Below are positions 9,179-21,181 of a DNA stretch of 64,000 bases, piece by piece. Numbering within the stretch: position 1 is the first letter of the stretch; each line of letters begins with the position of its first letter. Source of the DNA: Panicum virgatum (Eukaryota > Streptophyta > Magnoliopsida > Poales > Poaceae); assembly GCF_016808335.1 (NCBI RefSeq), contig NC_053141.1, positions 6,006,711-6,070,710 on the forward strand, in the 5' to 3' direction. The notes below the pieces were generated by a model. It was not told the origin of the DNA, did no database searches, and was given only the letters and a program-made list of their open reading frames with translations. The position numbers and the translations under genes are program-made.

Positions 9179-9449
9179 AGTGTCCAACCCCACCCTGTTG
9201 TTGTACCCTTCTAGTCCTTCCAGTTTAAGCTGTATTCCTAGTTTGAACCTGTACCCGGACGTGTAGTACGCGTTCTAGTCTTGTTCCGTGTTGTACCCTG
9301 CCTCGCTTTATTGAAGGTTGCTTGTTTGCCTTGTTGTGTGCTTGTTGTGTGTGTGCCTCTCGGCAGAAGGTTAATTCTGCCTTTTCAAAAATACGACTTA
9401 ACCAACTTAAACATCACCTAATCTTAGTCCCAATCCACTCGTTCTGCAG

Positions 9450-12400
9450 ATGGTTTCCCGGAGCATCACAAGGGCCTCCCGAGTCAGGGACCCTGCAGCC
9501 GCTGATGCAGGAGTACACCCTGACGGGCAAAACCATCCTCAGGAAGAACAAGAAGTGAGTCAGGGCAGAGGAGAAAATCATGGTGCACAGCTGCCACCAC
9601 CACCACCACCTTTCGTGGACCTGGCACAAGTAATCCATAACCAGACTCTCATACTGGAGACACTGGCCAATGCTCTAGTGAACAGGCAGCCACGAGAGCA
9701 GACCTTTAATGACAAGCTGACAGCTTTTCTGAGGGCCAAGCCACCCACTTTTGCCGGATCCAGCAACCCCTTGGATGCAGATGACTGGCTCCGCGTGATC
9801 CAGAGGAAGCTCGAGCCATTTGGGTGCCAGGATCGAGATAAAGTTCTTCTGGCTGCACATCAACTCACCGGGACTGCCTTAGCCTGGTGGGAGAATTACT
9901 GCGCTGCTGCCAGAGATGCCTCCACCATCACCTGGAATGAATTCGTGAGGGAGTTCCGCCGTTATCACATCCCCTCGGCCACCATGAAGCGCAAGGCAGA
10001 TGAGTTCCGCGCACTTCAGCAGGGAAGTATGTCGGTGGAAGAATATACTCACCAGTTTATGGAGCTGTCTCGATACGCGCCAGATGAAGTGAACGACGAC
10101 GAGAAGAAGCAGGACATGTTCAAGAAGGGACTAAACCCAGAACTCAGGACCCTGCTCACTCCTCAGATCTATCCTGATTTCAACACCTTGATGAACAAGG
10201 CAATCCTCACCGAGAAGGCTAAGATTGATGAAAGGAAAGAGAACAAGCGCAAGTTTCTGGAGAGTAAGTCTCGCCAGCAGGATCGTTTTCAGAAGACCAG
10301 AAGTCTCAGCTACAACGCACCAAGGTCCCAAGCCCCAATGCAGTACAAAACTCAGTCTCAAGTGACAGGACCACGGGCCCCTAACACGCAGCCTAGAAGC
10401 CAGAACACCGTGAGGGCCTCACAGAATAATGCGAGCCAAGTCACCAACAACAACAGCAATGTCAGGGCCTGTTTCAACTGCCGAGAGACAGGGCATTTCA
10501 TCGCCGATTGCCCTTATGCCAAGAACAAGCTAGCCACTTCAGCTTTCTCCAACACAGTGAACGGACCCAAGCCAGTGCTGACCGGTGCCAACCGAGTGCC
10601 CCTCCGTGGCAACACCAACAACAACAACAATCAGCAAAGGCAATCCCAGCAGTCTTTCGGACGGGCTCGCGTCAACCACATCGACGCGCAGGAAGCTCAA
10701 GGAGCTCAGGGTGTAGTACTCGGTGAGTACCTAGTCAGCTCAACTCTTGCAACAGTACTGTTTGATTCTGGAGCGTCACACTCATTTATATCCTCGAGTT
10801 TTGTGGAGAAACATAAAATACCTACAGTACTACTAAAAACACCCCTATTAACCCGGACGCCCGGAGGAGACATTAGGTGTCAGCTGGGTTGTCTACGGGT
10901 AAGGATCAATTTAAGTGGGGTAGAGTTTTTAGCAGATCTAGTAGTACTTAAGTCAGAAGGGATAGATGTGATCCTTGGAATGGATTGGCTGAGCAAACAT
11001 AATGGCCTCATAGGTTGTACGGACAAGGTAGTACATCTAACAAACCCAGAGGGAGTCCGAGTGACCTGTCATACCCGGGAAAGTGGAGCAAACCCGATGG
11101 TATTCAGCATGGAAGCCAAGTCCTTGGAAGAAGTCCCAGTAGTGAATGAGTACCCCGATGTCTTTCCCGAAGAACTTCCCGGTATGCCACCAGATAGGGA
11201 CATAGAATTTGTTATTGATCTTGTTCCTGGAACCGCCCCCATAGCCAAAAGACCCTATAGGATGGCAGCCTCTGAGTTGGCAGAGTTAAAGAAACAACTA
11301 GAGGAGTTGCAACGGATTGGCTTCATCAGGCCAAGTTCGTCGCCTTGGGGAGCCCCGGTTCTATTTGTCAAAAAGAAGGACGGAAGTATGAGGTTATGTG
11401 TAGACTACCGGGCACTAAACGAAGTCACTATCAAAAACAAGTATCCCCTACCCAGAATCGATGACCTTTTTGACCAGTTAAAAGGAGCCAGGTACTTCTC
11501 CAAGATTGACCTGATGTCCGGCTACTTTCAGCTCAAGATCAGGAAGAGTGATATCCCGAAGACAGCATTTGTCACCCGGTATGGTCAGTTTGAGTTTACG
11601 GTGATGTCTTTTGGACTGACAAATGCACCTGCCTATTTCATGAACCTCATGAACAAAGTGTTTATGGACGAGCTAGATAAGTTTGTCGTAGTCTTCATTG
11701 ACGACATACTTATTTACTCAAAGAGTATTCAGGAGCACGAGCAACACCTGAGAGTAGTTCTGGAGAAGTTAAGAATGCACAGGCTATACGCCAAATTCAG
11801 CAAGTGTGAGTTCTGGCTGGAGAAAGTAGCTTTCCTTGGTCATATCTTGACCGCGGAAGGAGTAGCAGTGGATCCCGAGAAGGTTGAAGCAGTCTCCAAT
11901 TGGCAGCAACCAACTAATGTCAGTGAGATCAGAAGTTTTCTCGGATTAGCTGGGTATTATCGGAGATTCATTGAGGGATTTTCTAAGATAGCCCGGCCCA
12001 TGACAGAGCTGCTCAAGAAAGAAACGAAGTTCACCTGGACGGAGTCGTGTGAAAGGAGCTTCCAAGAGTTGAAGCGAAGATTGACGACAGCCCCAGTGCT
12101 AACCCTGCCGGATATTCATCGGGATTTTGTCATCTATTGTGATGCGTCCCGACAAGGATTGGGTGGTGTACTGATGCAAGATGGGAAAGTCGTTGCATAT
12201 GCTTCCCGTCAACTCAGGACCCATGAGCAAAATTACCTGACTCATGATTTGGAGCTTGCAGCCGTAGTGCATGCACTCAAGATCTGGAGGCACTATTTGA
12301 TTGGAAATAAGTGCGAAATCTTTACCGATCATAAAAGTCTGAAGTATATCTTCACCCAACCAGACCTAAACCTGAGGCAGAGAAGATGGCTGGAATTAGT

Positions 12401-14062
12401 CAAAGATTATAATTTGGAAATTCATTATCACCCAGGTAAAGCCAATGTAGTAGCCGATGCCCTAAGTCGGAAATCTTACGGGCCCAAGAATGACCATTTA
12501 CGAGAGGAAATGGCACGATTAAATGTGCACATTGTCCCTCGAGGTTCCAGCCAAGCGCTGAACGTTCAATCCACTCTAGAAGAACGAATCAGGAAAGCCC
12601 AGAGAGCGGACAAGGGACTGATGGAAATCCGGAAGCAAACCGGAGAAAATAAGGCACCAGACTTTAGAGTGGATAATAGGGGAACATTGTGGTACAAAGA
12701 TAGAATTTGTGTGCCCCAGAAGGGAGATTTCAGGCAAATAATCATGGATGAAGCCCACAACTCAGCCTACTCTATTCACCCAGGATCCACCAAGATGTAT
12801 ATGGACTTAAAACAGAAATATTGGTGGAATGGGATGAAGGCAGATATTGCACGATTTGTCGCCCATTGCGATACTTGCCAGAGAATCAAAGCTGAACACC
12901 AGAAGCCGGCAGGATTGTTGCAGCCCCTACCCATTCCGGTTTGGAAATGGGATGAAATAGGGATGGATTTTGTGGTAGGACTGCCCAGAACCCAGAAAGG
13001 ACACGATTCCATATGGGTAATAGTGGACCGACTCACTAAAGCGGCTCACTTCATACCCGTACGTACCAACTACGGGGAAGGAAGCTAGCCAAGCTTTACG
13101 TGGAAAATATAGTGAAGTTGCATGGTGTGCCCAGTCGGATTGTTTCAGATAGAGGGACCCAGTTCACCTCTAGATTTTGGAAAAGCTTGCATAAAGCTAT
13201 GGGCACCAAGCTAGACTTTAGTTCCGCTTATCACCCGCAGACAGATGGTCAGACAGAAAGGGTGAATCAGATTATGGAAGATATGTTGAGAGCATGTGTT
13301 CTCACCTACGGCAAAGATTGGGAACAGAGTTTACACTATGCCGAGTTCTCATACAACAACGGGTATCAAGCAAGCTTGGGCATGTCACCGTTCGAGGCTC
13401 TCTACGGAAGGAAATGCAGGACCCCTCTGATGTGGTCAGAAGTTGGAGAACGTGCTTTAGTCGGGCCCGCCCTCATAAAGGAAGCAGAAGAAAGAGTAGC
13501 CGAGATCAGAGAGAAGCTGAAAGCAGCCCAGTCCCGACAGAAGAGTTACGCTGACAAGAAAAGGCGGGAAATAAGTTTCAGTCCAGGGGATTTTGTGTAT
13601 CTCAAGGTATCACCCATTCGAGGAACCCGAAGATTTCAGGTACAAGGAAAATTAGCCCCTCGGTACATTGGACCGTACCGAGTTCTGAAGAAAGTTGGAG
13701 CAGTAGCATACTGTTTGGAACTGCCAGAAGAAATGTCAGATATACATCCAGTGTTCCATGTCTCACAGCTAAGAAGATGTTTGAGAGTACCCGAGGCAGA
13801 ACACGTGCCAGTAGAAACGATAGATCTACAGCCAGACCTACGATATCAAGAAGTACCGGTCAAGATTCTCGACACGGTCACCAGAAGGACCAGAAACTCT
13901 GAAGTACGGATATGCAGAGTCCAGTGGAGCAGACACGGAGTAGAAGAAGCGACGTGGGAACGAGAAGACGCTCTGAAGAAGGAGTTTCCCCACCTGTTTA
14001 GGAACCAGCCGAATCTCGAGGACGAGATTCATTTTAAGTGGGGTAGGTTTGTGACATCCTGA
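9450..14062 (+). pseudogene. gag-pol polyprotein gene, frameshifted in integrase
   Basis: The ATG follows TTCTGCAG directly. The first open part runs to a TAG at 13086-13088. Visible parts are a retrotransposon gag domain (about residues 85-270), a CCHC zinc knuckle at 341-354 ([14 protein letters not shown]), an aspartic protease with DSGA at 439, and reverse transcriptase with the catalytic FIDD at 749-752. RNase H follows from residue 898 (CDAS), then the HHCC integrase zinc finger and the first catalytic Asp near 1173. The reading frame shifts at a G-run around 13074-13077, and the remainder stays open from about 13089 to 14062. That part carries the other integrase Asp (SDRGTQF) and Glu (DGQTE), then a chromodomain-like end (VQWSRHGVEEATWE). 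The last codons overlap the 3' LTR start. With the frame broken, this copy should not make full integrase. Confidence 0.93.
14036..14049 (+). other. Polypurine tract
   Basis: AAGTGGGGTAGGTT immediately precedes the 3' LTR. It is the expected purine-rich primer for plus-strand synthesis, though interrupted by T residues. Confidence 0.7.
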
Positions 14063-17000
14063 AAATTCACTAAACAAATCATGCGCTAAGTAGTTTTTCG
14101 TTGAGCTCGACTTCCCTTAAACCCTGAACCCTAATCCCCAGAACCTCCCCGAACAACCCGACACCCGACTTCATTTCGCGTCCCATCCATTTTTTTTCTA
14201 TCCGACGCGATGCGCCGCGACCGGACGCCGCGAATCCCGCCCCCCTCCTTTTTCCTCTCTCCCCTCCGACCGCGTGCCCCACCTCCCGCGGCCGCACGCC
14301 ATGCGTGGCCGACCACGCCCGCGGTCGCCGCTGGCGAGCACCGCCCCCTCCTCCTTTTTTCTCTCTCTCTCCCCCTTTTTCCCATTTTTTTTTCTTTTTC
14401 TATTTTCTTTTCCTTTTTCCCTTCACCCTTTTTCCTTTTCTTTCTTTTCTTCCCTCCCTTCCCTCCTTCCTCTCTTTCTTCCCCGTCGCGCCACCCCTCA
14501 CGCCCTTCCTCCCAGCCCGGCCCGCCTGCCCTGCGCACGCCTCACCTCCCTCCCGCACGCGCCGGCCACGCCCCGCAGCCGCCCGTGCGCCCGTGCCCCC
14601 GACCTGCCCAGCGTCCACGCCGCTCGGCCCGCCCACGTGCGCGCACGCACGGCGCTCGGCCCGACCGCGCGCGTACGCGCTCTCTGCGCCCAGTGCCCCG
14701 AGCCGTGGCACGCGCCGCGCCACGCCACCGCCCGCTCGCCCGCGCGCGCTCCCAGCCCGCGCACCACCCCCGGCCCGCGACGCCGCCACGACGCGGCCAC
14801 CCGCTCGCGCGCCACCCGCCCGCGCCACGACACGCCGCACGCCCCGCCGAGCCAGTCCGCGCACGCGGACCGCGTGCCCGGAGCGCCGCCGTGACACCCG
14901 CCGCTGCCAGCCTGCCGCTCCCGCGCACCACCGCCTCGCCGCCTGCGCCACCCCGCTGCGTCCCGCCCCGCTTGCGCGCACGCGCGCACGGAGCACAGGG
15001 TTGTGGGCGAACGCGTCAGGCCGCAGCGACGTGAGCTCCGCCGAGCCCACGTGCACGCCTGGCCGCGCCGCGCGCCGCCCGCCGCTGCCCCGCACAGCGC
15101 CGCCCTGTGCTCGCCTGTGCCGCTGCCGAGCCGTCGCATCGGCCCGCCCTCGACGCACCCGCTGCTCCGCGACGCGCAAGAATGGCCAGAGCGCCATAAC
15201 TCCGCCCCGCCCCGCTCGCCGGACGCACCTACCGGCCGCCACCGGCTCACCCTACCCCCACCGCCTCTTTTCTCCTATAAAAGGGGCCCCGAGCTCCCCG
15301 GCCAGCTCCACAACCCCACCCGCCGGCCCTAGCCCCCTCTCCTAACCTGCAGCGCCGCCGCCGCAGCCATTCCCGCCCGCCGCCGCCGACCCACGCCGCC
15401 CCGCCTCTGCGCGCCATCCTAGCCCGAGGTGAGGCCGGGATCCCCTCCAGGGCGTCACCCCTCCCCTTTCCCCTCACCCCCGGCCGCCGCCCAAGTTCAG
15501 CGCGCCCGAATCAGGCCGCCGCCGGCGAGCCGACGCGCCTCCCCTGTTTCCCAGCGTGGGAGGGAGGAAGGGGATGGCGATTATGCCAAAAACCCCTCCC
15601 CTTTTCCTTTATTTCTTAAAGAAACATTCCACTCTTTTGCCTTTTTGCAGAAACACCCCCACCTTTAGTATATTTGCAAATAAACCCTCTTCCAGTATAA
15701 CTTAACCTCAAATATACCCCTGACCTCTCCAGAATAACCCAAAAGCTTTCAAAAAATTACAAACAGATCCCTGCCTACTTAAGATTATTTGCAACCAGGC
15801 CCCTGGCCCCTTAACCAACCCACGAACCTTTATAAAACCTATCATTTTATGTACCAAACGAGCTCTAATTAACCCGAAACTTTTACCACGCCACTCATAG
15901 CCAAATCTTGGCCATGCCATTAGGGAGACACTCAAAAATGCCACTTCTATCTCCATATTTTATGTGATTCCGATTCGAGCTCAACGTTAGATCTTGTTTT
16001 GATTGGATGCTTGTTATGTGTGCTGTAGACCGCGGAGTGAACGAAGGAGAGCCCGTCAACGAGCAGTACTGTGAGCAGGAGAACGAGGATCAGTTCCGCG
16101 ACCCCGAGCCCGAAGGACAGGACTTCCCCGAAGGCTTCGAAGACGGCAAGTTCAATCCCATCCTTTGATGCATGTTTCTGTCCTAGTTTTTATAAACACA
16201 ACCCAATGGCCTGTTTTATAAACTGCATATGTTTTACTTGCATGAAAACACGGTTGGATAGCCACCCCCTTGATTTGTAATGACCATTCCTTGACCACCT
16301 AGATTAATGTCTGATTTTGTTTGGACGTTAATCGATATTAGAATGCTTAGGACTTTACTCATAATACTATTTGATTTATAAAGAAAATGTGTGCGTGTGG
16401 GAAGGGAAAAAAATGTGGATTTTCGAAAGATGAGTATGGGCGAGATGGACGGCATTTCTGTGCGATTTGCCGATTGGTGTGCTTATGCCTGTGTGGCAAG
16501 GCAAAGAAGGGAGATATCCATCTTGTCGCGTCTAAGGACCGAGTTGGTGTGTCATCTCACCTAACTCCACTTTCGTGCAAACCACTCGACCGTTGAATGG
16601 GCAACGGCGTAGCATAAATCCCACTAGTTGGTGTGGTATCCATCAGGAGAGCTGAGAGCAACGGGTGACTAAGAAAAAGGGATAAGCCCCGAGTGACTTA
16701 TGCCCGGTTATACCTAAGTGAACGGTCGATGACCCCTTGGTACATCCCGTGATGGCTAGTCAGGCTTAGCTATGGTGGGTAATGGCTATGTTGGGATCTA
16801 CACCGACACGACGGTGTTCGAGTTGTGGTATCCTACTTGTGGGTAAAGTTGCACACCTCTGCAGAGTTAAGAATCTATTCGAATAGTCCGTGCCCACGGT
16901 ATTGGGCGAGTTATGGTGTGGTCACATAACTAGTGTTTCAATGGGATGGGCTGGTGTGAGTTGCTTTGGAATTGTGTCCGGCAGATGTGCCGTGTGCTAC

Positions 17001-17543
17001 GACGGACGGGGAGTCCGGTAGCAGTTTAAAAATTGGAAACTCCGTGTTACTTCTGAAATTGATTTCCATAAAGGTTTTCTTTAAAACAAACCCCTGCATA
17101 AAATATCGTTTTTCTGCAAATTAAACCATAACCTTATCCTTGATTTACCTAGGCATATTATTCTGATTTAACCCCTCCGGGGGTGTGGTTGGACTTGCTG
17201 AGTACGTTCGTACTCACCCCATTCTCACTTTTTACAGAAGAAGACCCGGACTTCGTTCCAGACGACGCCGAGTAGGGTTATCGTTCTACACCCAACCTTG
17301 CCTGTGGAACCGGCCCTGTCGAGATGCCTCCGCTGTCGCAGTACTCTGAGCCCGTAGTAGACCCTATGTGGTTCGCGGTCTGGTGTTATGTCGTAGCCTG
17401 GTTAGTTATTATTATCATCTGTATCGAGTGTCCTCCAAGGTTTGTACGGTTTTGAACCATCTGATGTAATAAATGTGGCATCAGCCTCCTGGGACTGGTG
17501 CTTTGTATCACATTTAAGTTCTCTCTTATGAGGGGACGCTTCA
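14050..17543 (+). repeat. 3' LTR (3.5 kb)
   Basis: Near-identical to the 5' LTR (3494 against 3500 bp). By eye I count about 15 substitutions and a few 1-2-base indels. At least eight substitutions are C/T or G/A changes at CpG or former CpG sites, as expected for a methylated, recently inserted element. The TATA box is at 15276. Confidence 0.95.
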
Positions 17544-17548
17544 ATCAA
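17544..17548. repeat. Target-site duplication ATCAA (right)
   Basis: The right copy of the 5-bp duplication. LINE sequence resumes immediately after it and continues the interrupted reading frame. Confidence 0.95.
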
Positions 17549-20500
17549 CATTGACCATAATCCACCCTTGGGGCGGTGGTTCCCATCTTTTCCGATTAAG
17601 GACATCAGACTTTCTAGGATGGGCTGGAGTACACCAATGCACAAGCACCATGTCAACATATGCTAAAATCTTCTCAGCTATACAGTGGGGGTGCATTTTA
17701 TTTTCTCCATTTCGCACAGCATTCCTAGCCTCCCAGATATGCCAAAAGGCTATGACAAGGATAGTAGCCTCCCTATCTGTGCAAGCAGCCAACATTTCAA
17801 AAATCCATTGCTTAGGTGAAACAAACATTTTGACCATTAACTTGAAGCCGTCTTTTCTCTTTAGTTCTCTCCATATTTCAGCCACATATTAACACAAGAT
17901 AAAAGCATGTTGTGTGGATTCATCTATGCCACAATAACAACAAAGATCATAAGCCGGGATCTGTCTAATTCTTAGTTGTTGTCCAGTTGGGAGGCAGTCA
18001 TGTGCAAATCGCCACAGCACGATTTTCATCTTGGGAGGAGCATTGATATTCCACAAACTCTTCCACTCTTTTGCTGTGCAAACTTGATTTGATGATTCCC
18101 CTTTTCCCTTGGCACTAGCATTTAGATGTACGGCCTCACATTTAGCCATATTATATGCTGATTTCACCGTGTAAATACCTATCTTTGTAAATGGCCATGC
18201 AACATGATCACAGACCCTGTTTTGGCTGAGAGGGATATTTAGAATGCTTTCAGCATCAGCAGGCCTGAAACATATGCGCACTAGCTCCTCGTTCCATTGT
18301 CTTGAAGATTCATCAATTAGAGAGCACACCTTGAGATCATCAGGCATTTGGACAACAGGCTGGATAGGATGACAGGGAGCATCAGGAACCCACTTATCTT
18401 TTGTAATTCTAATATCTTCTCCGTTGCCAACTCACCAAAGGATGCCACGTTCCAACAGGCTTTTCCCGTGCATCAAGCTTCGCCATGTAAAAGAGCATGA
18501 TTTTGTAGGGCCAGAATCAAGAAATGAGCTTTTTGGATAGTACCTTCCTTTAAGCACCTTTGCACACAAAGAATCAAGCTCTGTTATTAATCGCCAACAT
18601 TGGCGCCCTAGCATTGCTTGATTAAAAATCTTCATATCTCTAAAACCCATTCCTCCTAAATTTTTTGGAGTTGACATCCAGGCTCAGGAACGCCAATGCA
18701 TCTTCTTTTTTCCTCCCTCAAAACCCCACCAATAAGTTGACACTGTAGCTCTCATTTTTTCACATATACCATCAGGGAGCTGAAAGCAACTCATAATATA
18801 AGTGGGAATGGCTTGAGCTACAGATTTGATCATAACTTCCTTCCCAGATCTAGATAAAGGCCTATCACTCCAACCTTGGACACGTTTCCACACCTTTTCT
18901 GTAATAAAATTAAAAGCATTCATTTTTGATTGACCCACATATGTTGGCATGCCAAGGTAAGAGGAGTAGATAGATTCATTGTGCACATTTAAGGAGTCCA
19001 TTACCTTCTGTTTGATCTCGGTAGGACAATGAGAGCCAAAGTATAGTGATGATTTCTGTAGATTAATCTTTTGGCCCGACCCCTGACTATAAATCTGCAA
19101 AACTGATTTTAAAGCATTAACGCATGTATCATCAGCACGTGTAAAGAAAATGCTATCATCCGCAAATAAAAGGTGTGATATAGCTGGGCCAGTGCGACCA
19201 TTTCTCACCCCCTTTAGACGAGCAGCATGTTCCTCCTTCTTCAATAAGCAAGAGAGGCCTTCAGCACATAACAGAAATAAATAAGGGCTGATAGGATCCC
19301 CCTGCCTCAGTCCTCTAGTTGGGGTAAAGGATTCAGAAAATTCTCCATTCACTCTAACTGAGTACCGGACTGAAGAGACACAACGCATAACACTATTAAT
19401 CCAGCTCTGTGCAAAGCCCATTTTTTGAAGAACTCCTTGCAGATAGTTCCACTCAACCCGGTCATATACTTTCATCATGTCGATCTTGAGGGCAAAAAAG
19501 GGAACTTTAGCACATTGTCTTCTAATGGAATGCATGCATTCATAGGCTATAAGCACATTATCTGTGATCAGCCTCCCTGGAACAAAAGCACTCTGTTCTT
19601 CTGTAATTATTTTTGGCAGTAGCCTCTTTAGCCTATTGGCCAAGACTTTGGATGCAATTTTGTACAGCACATTACATAGGCTAATAGGTCGAAAGTTTGT
19701 TAGAAGTTCTGGTTTTGCCACTTTTGGGATAAGAACAATTGTTGTATCACAAAAACCTGCTGGTATATCATCTCCATCTAGAAAATTTCTCACAGCTTGG
19801 CATATATCATCCTGTAAGATAGCCCAATGCTTTTGATAAAACAAGGCTGGGAAACCATCGGGTCTTGGAGCTTTTGTCGGTCCCATCTGAAAGAGTGCCT
19901 CTTCTGTTTCTTCATTTGAATAAGGCATGCACAATGCTTCATTTGTGGCTTGATCAATTTGAGAAGGAACAGCCTCCAAAATTTGATTCACATGGGTATG
20001 TGGCTCTGATGTAAATAAATCAGTATAAAAATCCTGAGCCATCTCTCTTATCTCATCTTGCTCCTCACATTTGCTCCCATCCTGTCTTAGAAGATATTTT
20101 ATCCTATTAGTCCTCCTCCTACCTGTAGCTCTTGCCTGAAAAAAAGAAGTATTTCGATCTCCCGCCTTTAACCAGTCAACTCTAGAGCGTTGCCGAGCCA
20201 TAATTTCCTCTCTCTCAAACAACTCACAGAGACTTCTTTCAATATCTCTCTCCTCTTGAGAATAAATCCTTGTGGTGATATTAGTTCTTAGCCTCGCCAA
20301 CTATTTTTCAAGTTTATTTATCTCTTTACGAGGAAATCCAAAAGATTCTCGATTCCATTTAGCTAGTTGTCTAGCCATCTTGTTCAGTTTGGCCCAGGTG
20401 GTTTGCAAACTTCTTGGCCTAGGTAAACCTTCTTTCCAGCATTTTTCCACCTTTTCCACATAATCTTGTGCTCTACACCATGCGGCTTCATATCTGAAAT

Positions 20501-21030
20501 TATAGCGGTTTATACCCCTGTACTTTCTCACATCATGCCTTGAGATAGATAAAAGCACAGCATAGTGGTCAGATGAAGTTGTGACAATATTTTCAACTTG
20601 GATGTCTTCAAAGAGCTGTGTGAATTGACCATTAGCTACAGCTCTGTCCAGTCGGACCCGAATATTACATTCTCCTTGTTGTCTATTATTCCAGGTGTAT
20701 TTTGGTCCACAGAAACCCAGATCAACAAGTTGACAATCCTCCAAGCACTCGCGAAATAGCCTCATCTGGGCCTCTCCTCTATCAGATGCCCCTATATGCT
20801 CATCACTACTTAAAACTTCATTGAAGTCTCCAATACACAGCCAGGGCCCGTCCCATTGAGCCTTAAGAAACCGTAAACGATCCCAAAAAATATACCGCTG
20901 CTCTGTTTTGGGTTCTCAATAAACAAAAGTTACCCACCAAAAATCTCCAGACTCAAGCTTGACATGCACATTAATAAAATTTGGGCAGAGATTGTAAGCT
21001 CACATAGAGCTCCATGGGCCAAAAGAGAAC
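17549..21030 (-). pseudogene. LINE ORF2: endonuclease-RT-zf-RVT, with in-frame stops
   Basis: Read from right to left, the frame holds endonuclease motifs (WLCIGDFNEVL, RLDRAVAN, SSDHYAVLL). Reverse transcriptase follows (DGFPALFYQKHW, NFRPISLCNVLYKI, the catalytic FADD around 19155), then a zf-RVT domain (LWRFAHDCLPT, CCYCG, QHAFILC). Stops interrupt it at about 20980, 20916, 20301, 18684, 18432 and 17889, but the frame is resumed each time, so damage is by point substitution rather than indels. The YDR and FADD catalytic segments persist. The protein cannot be made full length. Confidence 0.9.
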
Positions 21031-21050
21031 CCCTTGGTTCCGTGAGAATG
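17549..21050 (-). mobile_element. LINE (L1-type), 5' portion, truncated
   Basis: The minus strand carries the larger part of the LINE whose 3' end is at 3161-3646. Domain order along the minus strand is a partial APE-type endonuclease, reverse transcriptase, a zf-RVT zinc-binding domain, and the start of RNase H. ORF1 and the first part of the endonuclease are missing, so the copy is 5'-truncated, as is common for LINEs. LINE-like coding similarity fades near 21050, at a 10-base G run (21051-21060). I could not identify a target duplication for the LINE. Confidence 0.9.
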
Positions 21051-21181
21051 GGGGGGGGGGCATCATCGATCCCAACCACACGTACGGGACCACCCTTTGG
21101 TGGTGCTCCATGATCCATCTGACATGACCCCATCTGACATGACCATTGCGCTTTTGGAGGCAGACACATACTAATACTATG

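Larger units (their letters stand above)
3647..17543 (+). mobile_element. Ty3/gypsy LTR retrotransposon, Tekay/RIRE8-like chromovirus
   Basis: A complete 13.9-kb element: 5' LTR, primer-binding site for initiator tRNA-Met, two pre-gag genes, gag-pol in the order gag, protease, reverse transcriptase, RNase H, integrase, chromodomain-like tail, then a polypurine tract, 3' LTR and an ATCAA duplication. RT before integrase places it in Ty3/gypsy. The chromodomain-like C-terminus and very long LTRs point to the Tekay (Del) lineage of chromoviruses. As I recall, the rice elements RIRE3 and RIRE8 of that lineage also carry an extra ORF before gag. The LTRs differ at only about 15 positions by eye, so the insertion is recent, but pol carries a frameshift. 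It lies inside a LINE. Confidence 0.93.

Noticed and set aside
9450..14062. Programmed frameshift between two pol reading frames
   Set aside because: This lineage normally encodes gag-pol in one frame, the break falls inside integrase, and there is no slippery-site arrangement with a known precedent there. A simple indel is likelier.
21051..21169. Continuation of LINE endonuclease beyond the G run
   Set aside because: Frame and similarity to LINE endonuclease fade at about 21050, and the adjoining peptide does not resemble the family.
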